64,000 nucleotides of DNA, from positions 124,001 through 188,000 of the forward strand of contig JAVSML010000995.1 in the NCBI GenBank assembly GCA_038503035.1, given 5' to 3'. The notes beneath the pieces were generated by a model. That model saw only the letters and a list, made by a program, of their open reading frames with translations. It did not search any database and was not told where the DNA came from. Positions 21,079 to 33,000 of this stretch are shown in pieces. Every line of letters starts with the position of its first letter. Position 1 is the stretch's first letter. This DNA is from Crocodylus rhombifer (lineage: Eukaryota; Chordata; Crocodylia; Crocodylidae). The position numbers and the translations under genes were made by a program.

Positions 21079-24000
21079 GTGAGCCGGGAGTGGCGGGGAA
21101 TGGGGGGCGGGAGAGCTGTGGAACTCTCGCGTCCCATCCACCACCGCGCGGCGGGCGCTGGGCACTTGGGGCGGGGGGTGTGTGCAAGGGGACGTCACCC
21201 GCTGCCCTGGGTTGTGGGCCTAGGTGACCTCCTGAGGTCCCTTCCAGCCTTCATTTCCAAATATCAGACAAAACTGGTATCTGCCCCCCCATCCCACCCC
21301 ATTCCCCTTGGCATAATAGCGGAGCTTCTAGTTTATGCTTAACTGGAGAAAAACTTGTAGTTTTATGGGATGAGGCACCTCGCCCTGTGCTCACCCCCCT
21401 TTTCTGAATCCTAGATCTGCCCATGGGTGTCACTGTGGCACGGCTTCATAAATTGTGGCCCTTATCAGCTCTACCTGAGCTGCCCCCCTGGCTGCCTGTT
21501 TCCCAAGTCGGAAAAGCAGGGTTGGATGATGCTCCTGATAACAGCAAGAGGTGTTAGGAGCAACGCCAGCCCAGAAAGCTAACGTTACCACCGGGAGAAT
21601 GGGAGATGTGTTTTAAACAAAGGCATAGGCTACCTTCAGAGTATGAAATAGCAGTAGGTGACTGTGCTAAAGGTTGGGGGTTGTCAGTATGAGAAAATAA
21701 ACAGGAACTCAAAGTGAGGATAAGGAAGAGACAGGTTAGAAATAACGGTAGTGCGGTATCTGTAGCTGCTTGTTGTGTAGGGAGGAAATATTAGCTCATT
21801 TTTATTATATGGAGAAAGGCTATATATTACCACTACATTCTGCAGATGTCCAGCAGATGTTAGTGGGGTATATGAAGGTAGCGCATGTTTTTTATTTGTG
21901 GCTGTGTATAGGCAATAATTAGAAGTGGAATTCATTCTTTTCCAGTCCAGTGGGTTTCATGTCCACTTTGAAACTTAATCCAGAAGACTACTTCCTGTGG
22001 GAAAGGGCATCCTGGTTTTGAACACTTCTGTTCTACTAGTGCAGGGGCAGGCAGTTATTTCAGGTGGAGGGCCGCTTACTGAGTTTTGGCAAGCCATTGA
22101 GGGCTACATGACAGGCAGCCAGGGGAAAATAAATATTAATTTTCTAAATTTTTTAGGGGCCCCGTAGGCCAGATAGAATGATGTGGAGGGCCACATCCGG
22201 TCCTCGGGTGCACTTTGCCCACCCCTGTACTAGTGTTTTCAGAGCTGGTTCACAACCGTGGTGTTTGCTTTACTCTTGGGTATCTCAGGCCCCTGCCACG
22301 TGTTAGCAATTGTTAGCATAATATATGTTAACCTCACAATAAATTCAAACTGGCCACACATGGAAAGTAGTTATCATGCCATAAAAATGTCTGTCCAATT
22401 ATAAAAAGAACCAACCAGCTACAAAGTTAGAGCTTGAAAATGTGTGCCAACTTTATAGCTGGTTTGTATCCAGCTTTAATTTGAATATGTAACAAGAACC
22501 CTAATTCTGTGTTATTTCAAGGTGTAACATTTCAAAACGCAAGCAGTATTAAAGACGCATGCTGGCAACCAGCGAGTCTTATTCCTAAAGCTGCATATAA
22601 CATGTTTGATTTATATTTAAGATTAAGCAAGGCAGAGAAAATTAGATTTATACAATTTCATGCTCAAAATATTCTGACAACCTTCCCACCCTTCAGGATT
22701 TTCAGTAGGTGGAACAACAAATATTTGTCAGCATATATAGCTATTTTTCAGTCAGTTGTACTAACAATAGATTATTTCAGTAAGTTAAGACTGCTTTAGA
22801 ACTGTGAGGAATCCAGAATGCAGCATGGTTCTGGAGGTTTATTGGGTGAGGCAGTGATGAGCAGGTATCCTGGTTTTCTCTGATTTAAAAAAAAAATGCC
22901 TAATTTTATGTTAAAAAAATTGGGCATTCTTTTAAAATCCCTGGTGATGAGGCAGTTGGTTGCTCTATGAACAGCTTTGCTATCATTTTATTTCTGGTCA
23001 AACATTTTGTAAAAAGTGTGGTAAGCTCTGTCTTAAAGAATTTCCACATGTCTGTTTCTCTGGAAGTTTCTGCTTAAGTTGCCATGCCTGGAATTGGCAC
23101 TCAGGCACACCGCCCAACTCTGAACTAACAGCCTCCTAAAAAGAAACAACTGTGTGTTTATATACAATGCTGTGGGTTGGCTAATTATCATTGCTGAAGG
23201 AAGGACAGGTAATTGTTCCTGCCCTTCTCCTTTACTTGCCCCCCTTCCCCCACCCCTTTCTATGCACACACAAACACACACATTCACAGAGCCACACAAG
23301 TGTAGCCACTATATCTAGTTGAAATGAAAGGGAAGATTTGTTTCATAACTTCTTTTACTGGGTCAGACCAAATGGTTGGGAGAGATCTTAGATAACCTTT
23401 CAGAAAAAACCTTCAGGTCTGGAAAAGAAGTGGGTATAGCCTAGGTGGCAATCTCCTTGAAACAGCACACCTTGCTTGAGGGTGGCACTGCTGGGCATGC
23501 AAGTTTACTGGGTAGGTATAACCTATATCCTGGCCTGAACTTTCCATCAGTCATGTCCTGGCATTATGTCCACAATCAGTCCGTAATTATGTTTGGTTTA
23601 TATATTTCTGGAGCTTGCAAATACATAGCTGCATTCACACAGTTGGAGGATGCAAACCATGCCTCTTTGGTTGCTGCTATGGATGTGACAAGAATAGATG
23701 AGCTAATAAAACTTACTGTTGTTGATTTCTTTTTTTAAGCCCAGCTGTATACAACATGCAACATATTTTGGGACTATAGTGAGGCACCTGTAGTGGGATA
23801 AGAAAAACCTTTTGTAAGAGAAGTTTAGTGTTTCACTTGTTTATGATCAGCACGACAATGTCTTTTGCAGCCTCACAAGAGGAAGAAACCCTTTATAGAG
23901 AAGAAGAAAGCAGTAACATTCCACCTGGTGCACAGAAGTCAGAGGGACCCTCTAGCAGCTGATGATACTGCACCCCAGAGAGTTCTGTTGCCTGCACAGA

Positions 24001-27000
24001 AGGTAAATGCTTGCCCTAGGCATGGAGATTCATATTAACAGTTCGTTCTTCTTAAGAACATAGTATCAAACATTTTCTTTTCTTATTTTTACATTTCCTT
24101 GCAGACAGCACCAAAACAGTAGATACCTATGAGTCAGAAAAATTGTCTAGTCACACATAGTTATGATGCTTGTGAGGAGCTATAAGATTCTACCAGTGAG
24201 GGCCAGGGACAACAGACTTCCAGCGTCATATTCAATCCATACTGTCTAAGTATACTGAAAACATCTCTGGAACCTTAGTGTTTTTGTTTGTACTTTTTCT
24301 CCAAAATACTGTGGGTTGTAAAAACTAAGATGAAAGGTTTTGTTTTCCTCTAAAGATATAGACCCCCAATTTAGTTATAGTGATTGGGAGCAGGGCTTAA
24401 GGGGTTGGGGTGATGTTTTCCTCTATCCTGGTTTCGGGCTGTGGGCTGAGGAGGGAAAGGAGGATTGAAGTAGTCAATCAGAGACTGCGTCGCTGGTGTC
24501 ATCATGAAAGCTTCAGCTTCCACAGTCACAGTCCGCTCTTTGGTGAGAGAGGCAGTGGTCTGCTGGGAAGAGACAGCCTCCACTTCACTCTGCTGGGGAA
24601 GAACCTCTTCTCAGCCAGACTGGCTGACCTGCTCAACGAGGCTTTAAACTAAGTTATCCGGGTGATGGGTGGATAACTGCCACTGCAAGCCCACTAGGCA
24701 ACTACTGCATAACCAGCAAGTTAGGGCACCCAAGGGAAACCACACCTACCACAGCCCTGGAACAGTGTCTGCCTGGGAGGGCAAGGAAGCTTAGAGCTTC
24801 CAATGGGACACTTATGTGTCTGTACACCAATGCCAGGAGCTTAGGGAACAAACAGAAGGAACTGGTCCTCCTACTAAACAAGAAAGACTATGATCTCATA
24901 GGGAAAATGGACCTGGTGGGATTCCACCTGTGACTGGGCCACAGGTATAGATGGCTATACTCTGTACAGGAGAGATCATACAGATAAAAGGGATGAGAGT
25001 GTAGCTTTCTATGTCAAGGAAAGCTACACATCCCTGAAAATTGACATTGACACCCAGGGAGGATGACTGGAGTCCCTCTGAGTTAAAATACATGGGGATA
25101 GTGGCACAGGGAACATCATGGTAGGAGTCTACTACAGACCTCCCAACCAGAAACAAGAGCTGGACCAGGAATTCACCAGGGAACTGGCTGAGGCTACACG
25201 CTCTCGGTGCATGGTTGTCATGGGAGACTTTACTTGGACATCTCATGGGAAGAGCATTCGGCAAAATCAGATTGGTTCCTGACATGCATAGATGAGCTCT
25301 ACCAGACTCAAGAAGTCTATGGGCCGGACAATAGGTAAAGCGTTGCTGGAGCTGGTACTGGCCAAAGCTGGGTGATAGTGACCACGAACTGATCACCTTT
25401 ACTGTCCATCACAAAGCTGGCAAGTCAGTCAGCATTGCAGAAGTCTTTGACTTTAGGAAAGCTAACTTTGACAAGCTCAGGAGGCTCGTTGTTGAGGCCC
25501 TAAGGGCCCATGACTCAGCAGGAAGAGGAGTGGTTGCTCCTCAAGGGGGCAATCTTGACAGCACAAGGGTTGTCCATCCTGTCTCAGAGGAAGGATAGCA
25601 AAAGGGCACAGCAACCCCCTTGGCTCAGCAGGGAACCTGAGGACCTCCTACACATAAAAAGGGAGTCTCATCAAGGATAGAAGGCTGCAACAACCACCAA
25701 GGAGGAGTACTCAGCACTGGTCCTTGGACCGGTTCTTTTTAATGTCTTGATCAACGTTGTGGACATTGGTGTCAGAAGCACACTGGCCAAGTTCACCGAT
25801 GACACTAAAATTTGGGGCATAGCGGCCACATCTGAGGATAGGCTAGTGATCCAGGTTGACTTGGATAAGCTTAGTAAGTGGGCAGATATAAACCTAATGA
25901 CGTTCAGTACTGAAAAATGCAAGGTACTCCACCTTGGGGCAAAAGACGCACAGCATGCTTATAGGCTCAGCAGTTCTACGCTTGCTAGCACCATGGCTGA
26001 AAGAGACTTAGGGATCATGATTGGCCACAAGATGAACATGAGCCACCAATGTGATGTTGCAGCTGGTAAAGCAAATAAAACTCTGGGTTGCATCCACAGA
26101 TGCTTCTCAAGTAAATCTCAGGATGTCATCCTCCCACTCAAGGTTCCCTCTAAGGTATGTGCGTGCACGGCCACACACAACTAAAAGTGTGGCCGCGCAC
26201 AGCCTTTTCTAGGCCACGCTCCAGGAGAGGCTTGGGTGGGAGCCTGGTGCAGATTCCGCCGGCTCTGGGAAAGTGCTCCGTTCCCCCGCATCAGGGCCGG
26301 GGAGTGGAGCACTTCCCTGGAGCCGGCGGAGCCCGTACCAGCCCCCCGCCCGAGCCTGCATCCCTGCCTTGCCTCACCTCAGGGAGGAGCTGCTGCCTGC
26401 CCCAGTGAGGCTCCGCCGGCTCTGGGACACTGCTCTGCTCCCCGGCATGGCCTCCGGGGGGGTGTGAGGCAGGCAGCAGCTCCTCCCTGAGGTGAGGCAA
26501 GGCAGGGATGCAGGCTGGGGCGGTGGGCTGGCTCGGGCTCTGCTGGCTCCGGGAAAGTGCTCCACTCCCTGGCCCTGATGCATGGGAGCAGAGCACTTCC
26601 CCAGAGCTGGGGAGCCCACACCAGGCTCTGGGGCCCTCAGCCCTCTTCAGTAAGTGTCCCACACCGGACTGAGGTGGTACGTTCACAGACCGCTGCTCCT
26701 TAGAGGGAACATTGGAATCCCACTGTACTAAGCCTTGGTGAGGCTGCAGTTGGAGTACTGCATCCAATTCTGGGCTCCACAATTCAAGAAGAATGTCGAA
26801 GTTAGAGAGTCCCGTGGAGAGCCATGCAAGTGATCAGAGAGCAGGAAAATAGGCCTTATGATGAGAGGCTGAGAGCCATGCAACTCTTCAGCCTAGAAGA
26901 GAGCAGGCTCAGGGGTGATCTGGTGACTGCCTATAAATACGTAAGGGGTGTGCATCAGGATCTGGGGGAATGTCTGTTCACCAGAGCGCCCCAAAGGATA

Positions 27001-30000
27001 ACAAGGACCAACAGTCATAAATTCCTCCATGACCATTTTAGGCTGGAAATAAGGAAAGACTTTTTTAATGTCCGAGCGCCCAAGGCCTCGAATAGACTCC
27101 CTCCAGAAGTGGTGCAGACACCCACTTTGGATTCATTCAAGGAACGTTTGGATGCTTATCTTTCTGGGATCCTTTGACCCTAGCTGACTTCCTGCCCCTG
27201 GGGCAGCGGGCTGGACTTGATCTCTCGAGGTCCCTTCCAGCCCTAATGTCTATGAAATCTGGTTTTCTTCTCTAAGCCACCCTTTGCCAGACCCTTAAAT
27301 TAATGTTGCATATTTTTTTCTTGTGTATTAAGTATTATTTCTCAAAGGCATCTTTTGTGTTATTCTGAATCCAAATATTTTCTTGTTATGCCTTTGGGAC
27401 TCACCTTCTCACTAATGAATTTTTAACCTTTCTTAATTTCTTAAATTTGCTTTTGTTCACAATTTCAAGGGAGATCATGACAAGAGGAGAGAGGAGCAGA
27501 GGAAGTACGGAGTGTTCTTTGATGATGACTATGACTACTTGCAGCATCTAAAAGAAGCCTCTGGTCCCTCTGAGCTGGTCCCTTCTGTATCTGGTCCACA
27601 GAGCAGGATTGTGGTAACAACAGAAGGAGAGGTAGAAGAAGAAATCCAACAAATTCCAGTAAGTGAGGTATTTGTGTCACCAATCCTTGTTTTGTATTTT
27701 TCTGATGCGTCCTTTATCTAAGTGTATCACCCCATTTTGTGATAAATGGTAATCTTGCTCGCCAAATATTCAGGATCTTATTTTTTTCCATCTTTGACAT
27801 TTTTATATGGCAATAAGTAAAATCTATAACCTATAATGGCAATAATCTGCATTATATTAATCAGTTTATTTGCTAAAACACTGCAGTGACTTTCACCATG
27901 GCAGTATCATGTAGGTTTTTTGTTTTGGTTTAGATATTTTTTGACTGTTAAAAAAGCCCTTGGGGTGCCTGCCACTTTTTTAAGAAGTCAGGCAGCTTGC
28001 AAAGCTGCTGGCAGGTGTGGGCCAGGGCTAATGGTGAGTCAGCTGACCCAGGAATCCAGCAGGTGAGGCTAGGCTTGATTGAGGGAGTCATTTGACTTGC
28101 AAAGAGGGCTGGGCTTAGAGCAAGTATAAGCCCAGGCCCTGACAGAAGCCCAGCAGTAAGATTTACTGTCTCCTGAGAGAACATCACCTCAATGGGAGGA
28201 CTGCAGCTCTGGAGTACCACCACAAAGAGGACATCTGAAGCAGTCTGGAGGTTTTGGGTAGAAACTAGGGCTCAGGGATATTCCTAGGGTCCCAGGCTGG
28301 GGTCTGGGTGAGCCCAGAGTGGGGGGCTCAGTGCAGAAGACCTTATTATAGGGTCCAGGTGAAGCTCAAGGAGAGGGGCTCAGTGCGTAAGACCTACTGT
28401 GAGGCCCAGGTCAGCCCAGAGATAGACTGGGAGCCTAAGAGACTTGCTGAGGAGCCTGAGGGAGTGGACCTCTGAGTGGGTGTGGGCTGTGAGGCTGGAG
28501 AACTGACCCCAACAGAATGTCACTGGGCTGCTAGCAGGGCCAGGGCCCAGAGAGGCCGGAGGCAGCCACAGCAGGAGGGCTGCTGAAGCCAGAGGGGAGC
28601 CCAGAGTTCTCAGCTGGCTTGAGGCGGGGCCAGGGCATAGGAGAAGCCACAGGAAGGGCCACCACCAGAGAGGAAGCGGGATCACTGGCCTGTAGCCCAG
28701 AGTGAAGATGGCCAAGCCAGAGCTATCTGAGGAGTAGGGGAGCCCAGGAGGAGTGGCAGCAGAATGAGCAACCCAGAGAATTTTGCTGGCCTGTCAGTGG
28801 GGCCAGGGCCCAGAAAGGGGCCAAAGGCTGGACATGGCCACATTAGGAGCTTGTTGGAGCCAGAGAGAGGCCCAGAGTTGTCAACTGGCCAAAGGCAGAG
28901 CGGGCAGGACCTAGGATAGGCCAAAGGTCCAGGTGGGGCCACTGCTGGAGAGGAAGGGGTCAGAGAAATTGACTGCCCAGACTGAGAATGGTTGGGACAG
29001 AGCCATCTGATGTAGAGCAGGGTCCAAGACAGCACCGAGACTAGGGAGCCCAGATGTAGGAGAGCCGGGGCCAGAAGCATCCTGGAGGAAGGCGAGAGCT
29101 GAGCCCAGAAGGGGGCCAAATGAGAGCCAACAAGACTAGGGGGTGAGAGAGAGAGAGTGCCAGGGCCCAGGGAGCCCGGAGTGGTGACATCAGTAAGGGG
29201 CCAAGGAGCTTGTAGCCAGGGCCTAGGCTGGTATGACTAAAAACTGCACTCTACTAGTGTTTGGGGTCACAATAGTGGGACTGCTCGTGGCAGGAGTGGA
29301 AGGGTCCAGCAGCTGGGTATAGAGAGAGGCCCAGCGAGGGTCCAAGGGGTCTGGCAACCCAGAGCGGCTGAGTGAGGGACCCAGGGGACTGAAGACATGA
29401 GTGAAGCTGTGCGAGAGATCAAGGGTCTGAGGGCCAGAAGGGTTATGTGAGTGTAGATGTATGACAAAGAAAATGTCTATGATGATGCCATCTGCATAGT
29501 GTAGGCAAGTTATGGAGCCGTGCAAATAGCCCGTAAGGCAAAGGACCAGGTGGTCAATAGAACAAGACCAGGTCTGGGAAGCCCTGGGGCAGCCTTCCCT
29601 TTTATAAACATAAAAGACATCAAGATGTGGTGGGCAAGTGAAGAGACCTAGGCGGGGAGCAGCAGCACCTCCCCCACCCTCTATCTGGTCCTCAGTGTGG
29701 CTTCGGAATCACGGTGGGGGCTCCCCCACGCTTGGAGTACTCTGATTGGCCATTTCCGTCAGCCAATCAGAGCATAAATAGAGCATTATGGACAGACAGA
29801 CAGAGTTGGGCTTTTATAATATTAGAACGCCCTAACTACCAGGCTACAAGCACTGTTCATTTACAACCCTTCTTGTTGAAGCTTGAGCCACTGGACTGTG
29901 AAGAGTCATGGAACAAGAGGGAACATGAATTTTATATCAACAAAGAGAAAACTCCCTTAGGTTTGGGGAACTATGGGTTCTGGCACCTGTGGCCATCGTC

Positions 30001-33000
30001 ATTGCTGTATTTTATTTATTTATCGTTTAACTAATTTTCTATAAAAATATTAAACAGAACCTGTGATTTCACAAGGTCCCTTCCAGCCCTAAAATTCTGT
30101 GATGCCTGGTGCTTATGGGAATTTTTGGTGTCAGGGGCGTGGTATGGGTTCCAGTCCCTGTTCTCCAGCACTGTTTTACAATAGTTTTTATTGGTTAACA
30201 AGCAAAAGTATCCAAAACTGCAAAACTCGCAGCTGCCCACAGTCAGAGCAGTGCTATCCTCACTGGGTTTGTAAAGTCATGCTCTCATGCTTTTGGTCTT
30301 CCTTGACCTGAGTGGATCATTTTCAGTCGGTGCTTTGTCACCTAGGTTGTTTCAGTTTAGGTAAACATTTCTTCTGAATTTCTTTCAGCCCTGAGTCAGT
30401 TGCCTAAGTCCTGGAAGGAGCAGGAATATAGCTATCTGCCTGGTCCTTTTGTGTCTATTGACTAGCCCAGTGGTTCCCAAACTCTGATGGATTGTGTACA
30501 ACCAATTTAAAATGATACAACTTTAAGTACCACCAGTAAATTTTTGTCATATAAAGTAATTATAAAAAATCTGTTGATGTGTACCGCTGACAGGGTGCCT
30601 GCATACCACAGACTGAGAACTGCTGGCACCTCCCTGTTGTGTGATCAGGGCAGCCTTGGGAGGTACTTAGTTCTCCCCTTTGACTATAAGAAACTTAGGA
30701 ACTCTAATCTATTAATTTGGTTCATCCTCTTGGAGTTAAGGACCTACATTTTGTGTGTTGCATCATGTAAGTGGAGGCACTTTAGAGACGGGTAAAGATC
30801 TGGCCACTGATATCAGCTGAAATCCTACTTTCTCTTGGTCAGTGCCCCAAGCCTATTTAAATTAATAGCTTTGTGTGTGTGTGTTTTGGGTTTTTTTGTT
30901 TTTCTAGGTTCCTTCTATTAATTTGCCTTCATCGGTATTTGCTTCCGTGTTTGAAGAGGATGTGGGACTATTAAATAAAGCTGCTCCTGTTTCAGGTATC
31001 ATGAATCATTTTACTCTATCTTTTATAGTGCTAGGCCAGGACTGTCCAACTTCACCACAGCTCTGTGCAAACCATATCCTGAGGCTTACCACACAAGCAT
31101 CTTCTTCCTGCCCTACCCCAATGGGTAATAGTAGCAGGACATAAGCCCTTCCCTGATGCACAGCAGTGAGAAGCACCTGCTGGGGCCATGGGCTGCATAT
31201 TTGCTGTGAAGCACCTGTGTTGGGCCATCTTATAGTCATAAGTTACAAGGTCTACCCAAGCTGAGCAGCTCCACTGAGTTAACATGGTTGAGGCAGATCC
31301 GATAGTCACACCAGATCAGTGGTGGCAAACATTATATCCAGTTGCTTTACACGCACAGTCTGTATGGCCTCATTTACATCCAAGCTGACTGGGGCAACTT
31401 TTGACATTAATCTGGAGCTGAACTTGAATAGATTCAGGCCTCTGGAGGTCTAGTAAAATGCCATCACTTCTCAGTTGTCACACTCAGCTCAGTTTCAATC
31501 TAGGTGGTAACATTGCCTATGTTAAAAATAATCTACTTATTCATACTAGGTTTGCATATTTAGTATTATAGCCTTATTTCAGGTAAAGCTCAGTAGCAGA
31601 GGAGGAAAAGTGTCCCCAAAGCTGAGAACAAAATGTTTTATTGCAGCAAAACATTTTATTTGTCAACCTGTTATTGTTCCATAGTGATGCCTGTGAACCC
31701 CAGTGTAGAGCTGAGGGCTCATTCTCAAAATTTCTCTTGCTTTTTATTCTCAAAGTTTATTTTCCTTTAGGGCAAGGCTGTCCAACTGGAGGCCCTTGAG
31801 CCAAATGCAAGCCACAAGGAGTTAAGTGCAACCCCCAGGCTCCTGCGCAGTCATTTCTCCCCTTATCACTCCATTTGCAATGGGGAAGTCCATGTGGCCT
31901 CGGGGCCCATGGCTCACCCTGGTGTGGCCCATGCAGCATGTGGCCTGCAGGGTACACGGCCCCTGGCTGCTTGGAAGTTGGACAACCTTGCTTTAGGAGC
32001 AGATAGAAGAATTACATTCATCTTCCAGTATTAACATTTTAAACTTTAACACGGTTTCAGCCTTGCTTAATTTAGTGCGATTATGCCTCCATGTGCATTT
32101 GAGTAGGAATTTATTATGTTCTTATTGCGAGATTTAAGCATCCAGCCAGAAAAGGGAATGCTAGTAATAGTTTTGCAATGCCTTGAAGTAGAGGAGTAGT
32201 TTGTGGTCCCTGCATATAACTTAGAGTGAGTCTTATTTTCTGCAGTACACGATACATATATTAACAAATAGCAGTAATTATCACAATTGAAAATTAACTC
32301 TAATTGCACAAAGAACTCCTAAGAAAACTTTGTAACTACTTTCTATGTTTTCAGTATGCCACTGAGTTAGGTTTTTATCAGCTTTTAGAAATGGGGAAAT
32401 TGAGGCTGGCGTGTTTCTGACTTGCCTACGGCTAGAGAGAAATTTTGGTGGTGCTGAAACTAGAATTTATTAATCCCCTGTGTTCCAGTTCTATGTTTAG
32501 ACTGTTGGATATACATAACTTATAATGAGCATGTATTGTTTTTAATTAAAACAATATGCACTGCCAAATTAAGCCCAGTCTTTGCTTGGAAGCAATTCCT
32601 CCTTCCTTTGTTTAAGGAATATTTATAAACACTATAAAGATCTTTGTTAAGTGCAAATTAGCACTTATGGATTTGGATGGCTTGGTTATGTCATGGCAAC
32701 TTCAATGCAGTCCTTCTCTCTCTCTATCTCAGGACCTCGTTTGGATTTTGACCCTGATATTGTTGCAGCTCTTGATGATGACTTTGACTTTAACAATCCA
32801 GATAATCTTCTTGAAGACGACTTTATTTTAAAGGCCAGTGAACCAGGGAATGGAAATTGCCGGTATATGAAGCTTTACAGAACTTTTAAACAATGTAACA
32901 ATTACTGTTAATATTGCTAATATTTTTTTTCAAATCTATCTGTTAGAAAACCAGAAAGGTTTCATATTATAAATTAGGCTTATGCTTGATATCAGATCTG

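Larger units (their letters stand above)
20450..21200 (+). promoter_or_regulatory. LTV1: CpG-island promoter of LTV1
   Basis: CpG density rises sharply here compared with the surrounding AT-rich DNA, and it ends in LTV1 exon 1. Visible elements are a perfect NRF1-type palindrome GCGCATGCGC (20725-20734), a CRE-like ACGTCAC near 20674, a YY1-type AACATGGCGG (20995-21004) and an E2F-type TTTCGCGC (21067-21074) touching the start codon. There is no TATA box, which fits a housekeeping ribosome-biogenesis gene. ORFs in the island are not gene-like. Confidence 0.8.

Noticed and set aside
20340..21227. ORFs of 176 codons (minus) and 173 codons (plus) near the LTV1 promoter
   Set aside because: They are in the CpG island, overlap each other and LTV1 exon 1, and have no recognisable domain or splice support.
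24896..25396. 166-codon minus-strand ORF
   Set aside because: It is antisense to the CR1 endonuclease segment, which reads correctly on the plus strand.
28000..29600. Full LTR retrotransposon or endogenous retrovirus
   Set aside because: No paired LTRs, primer-binding site, or gag/pol reading frame found; only a repeat with an internal duplication.
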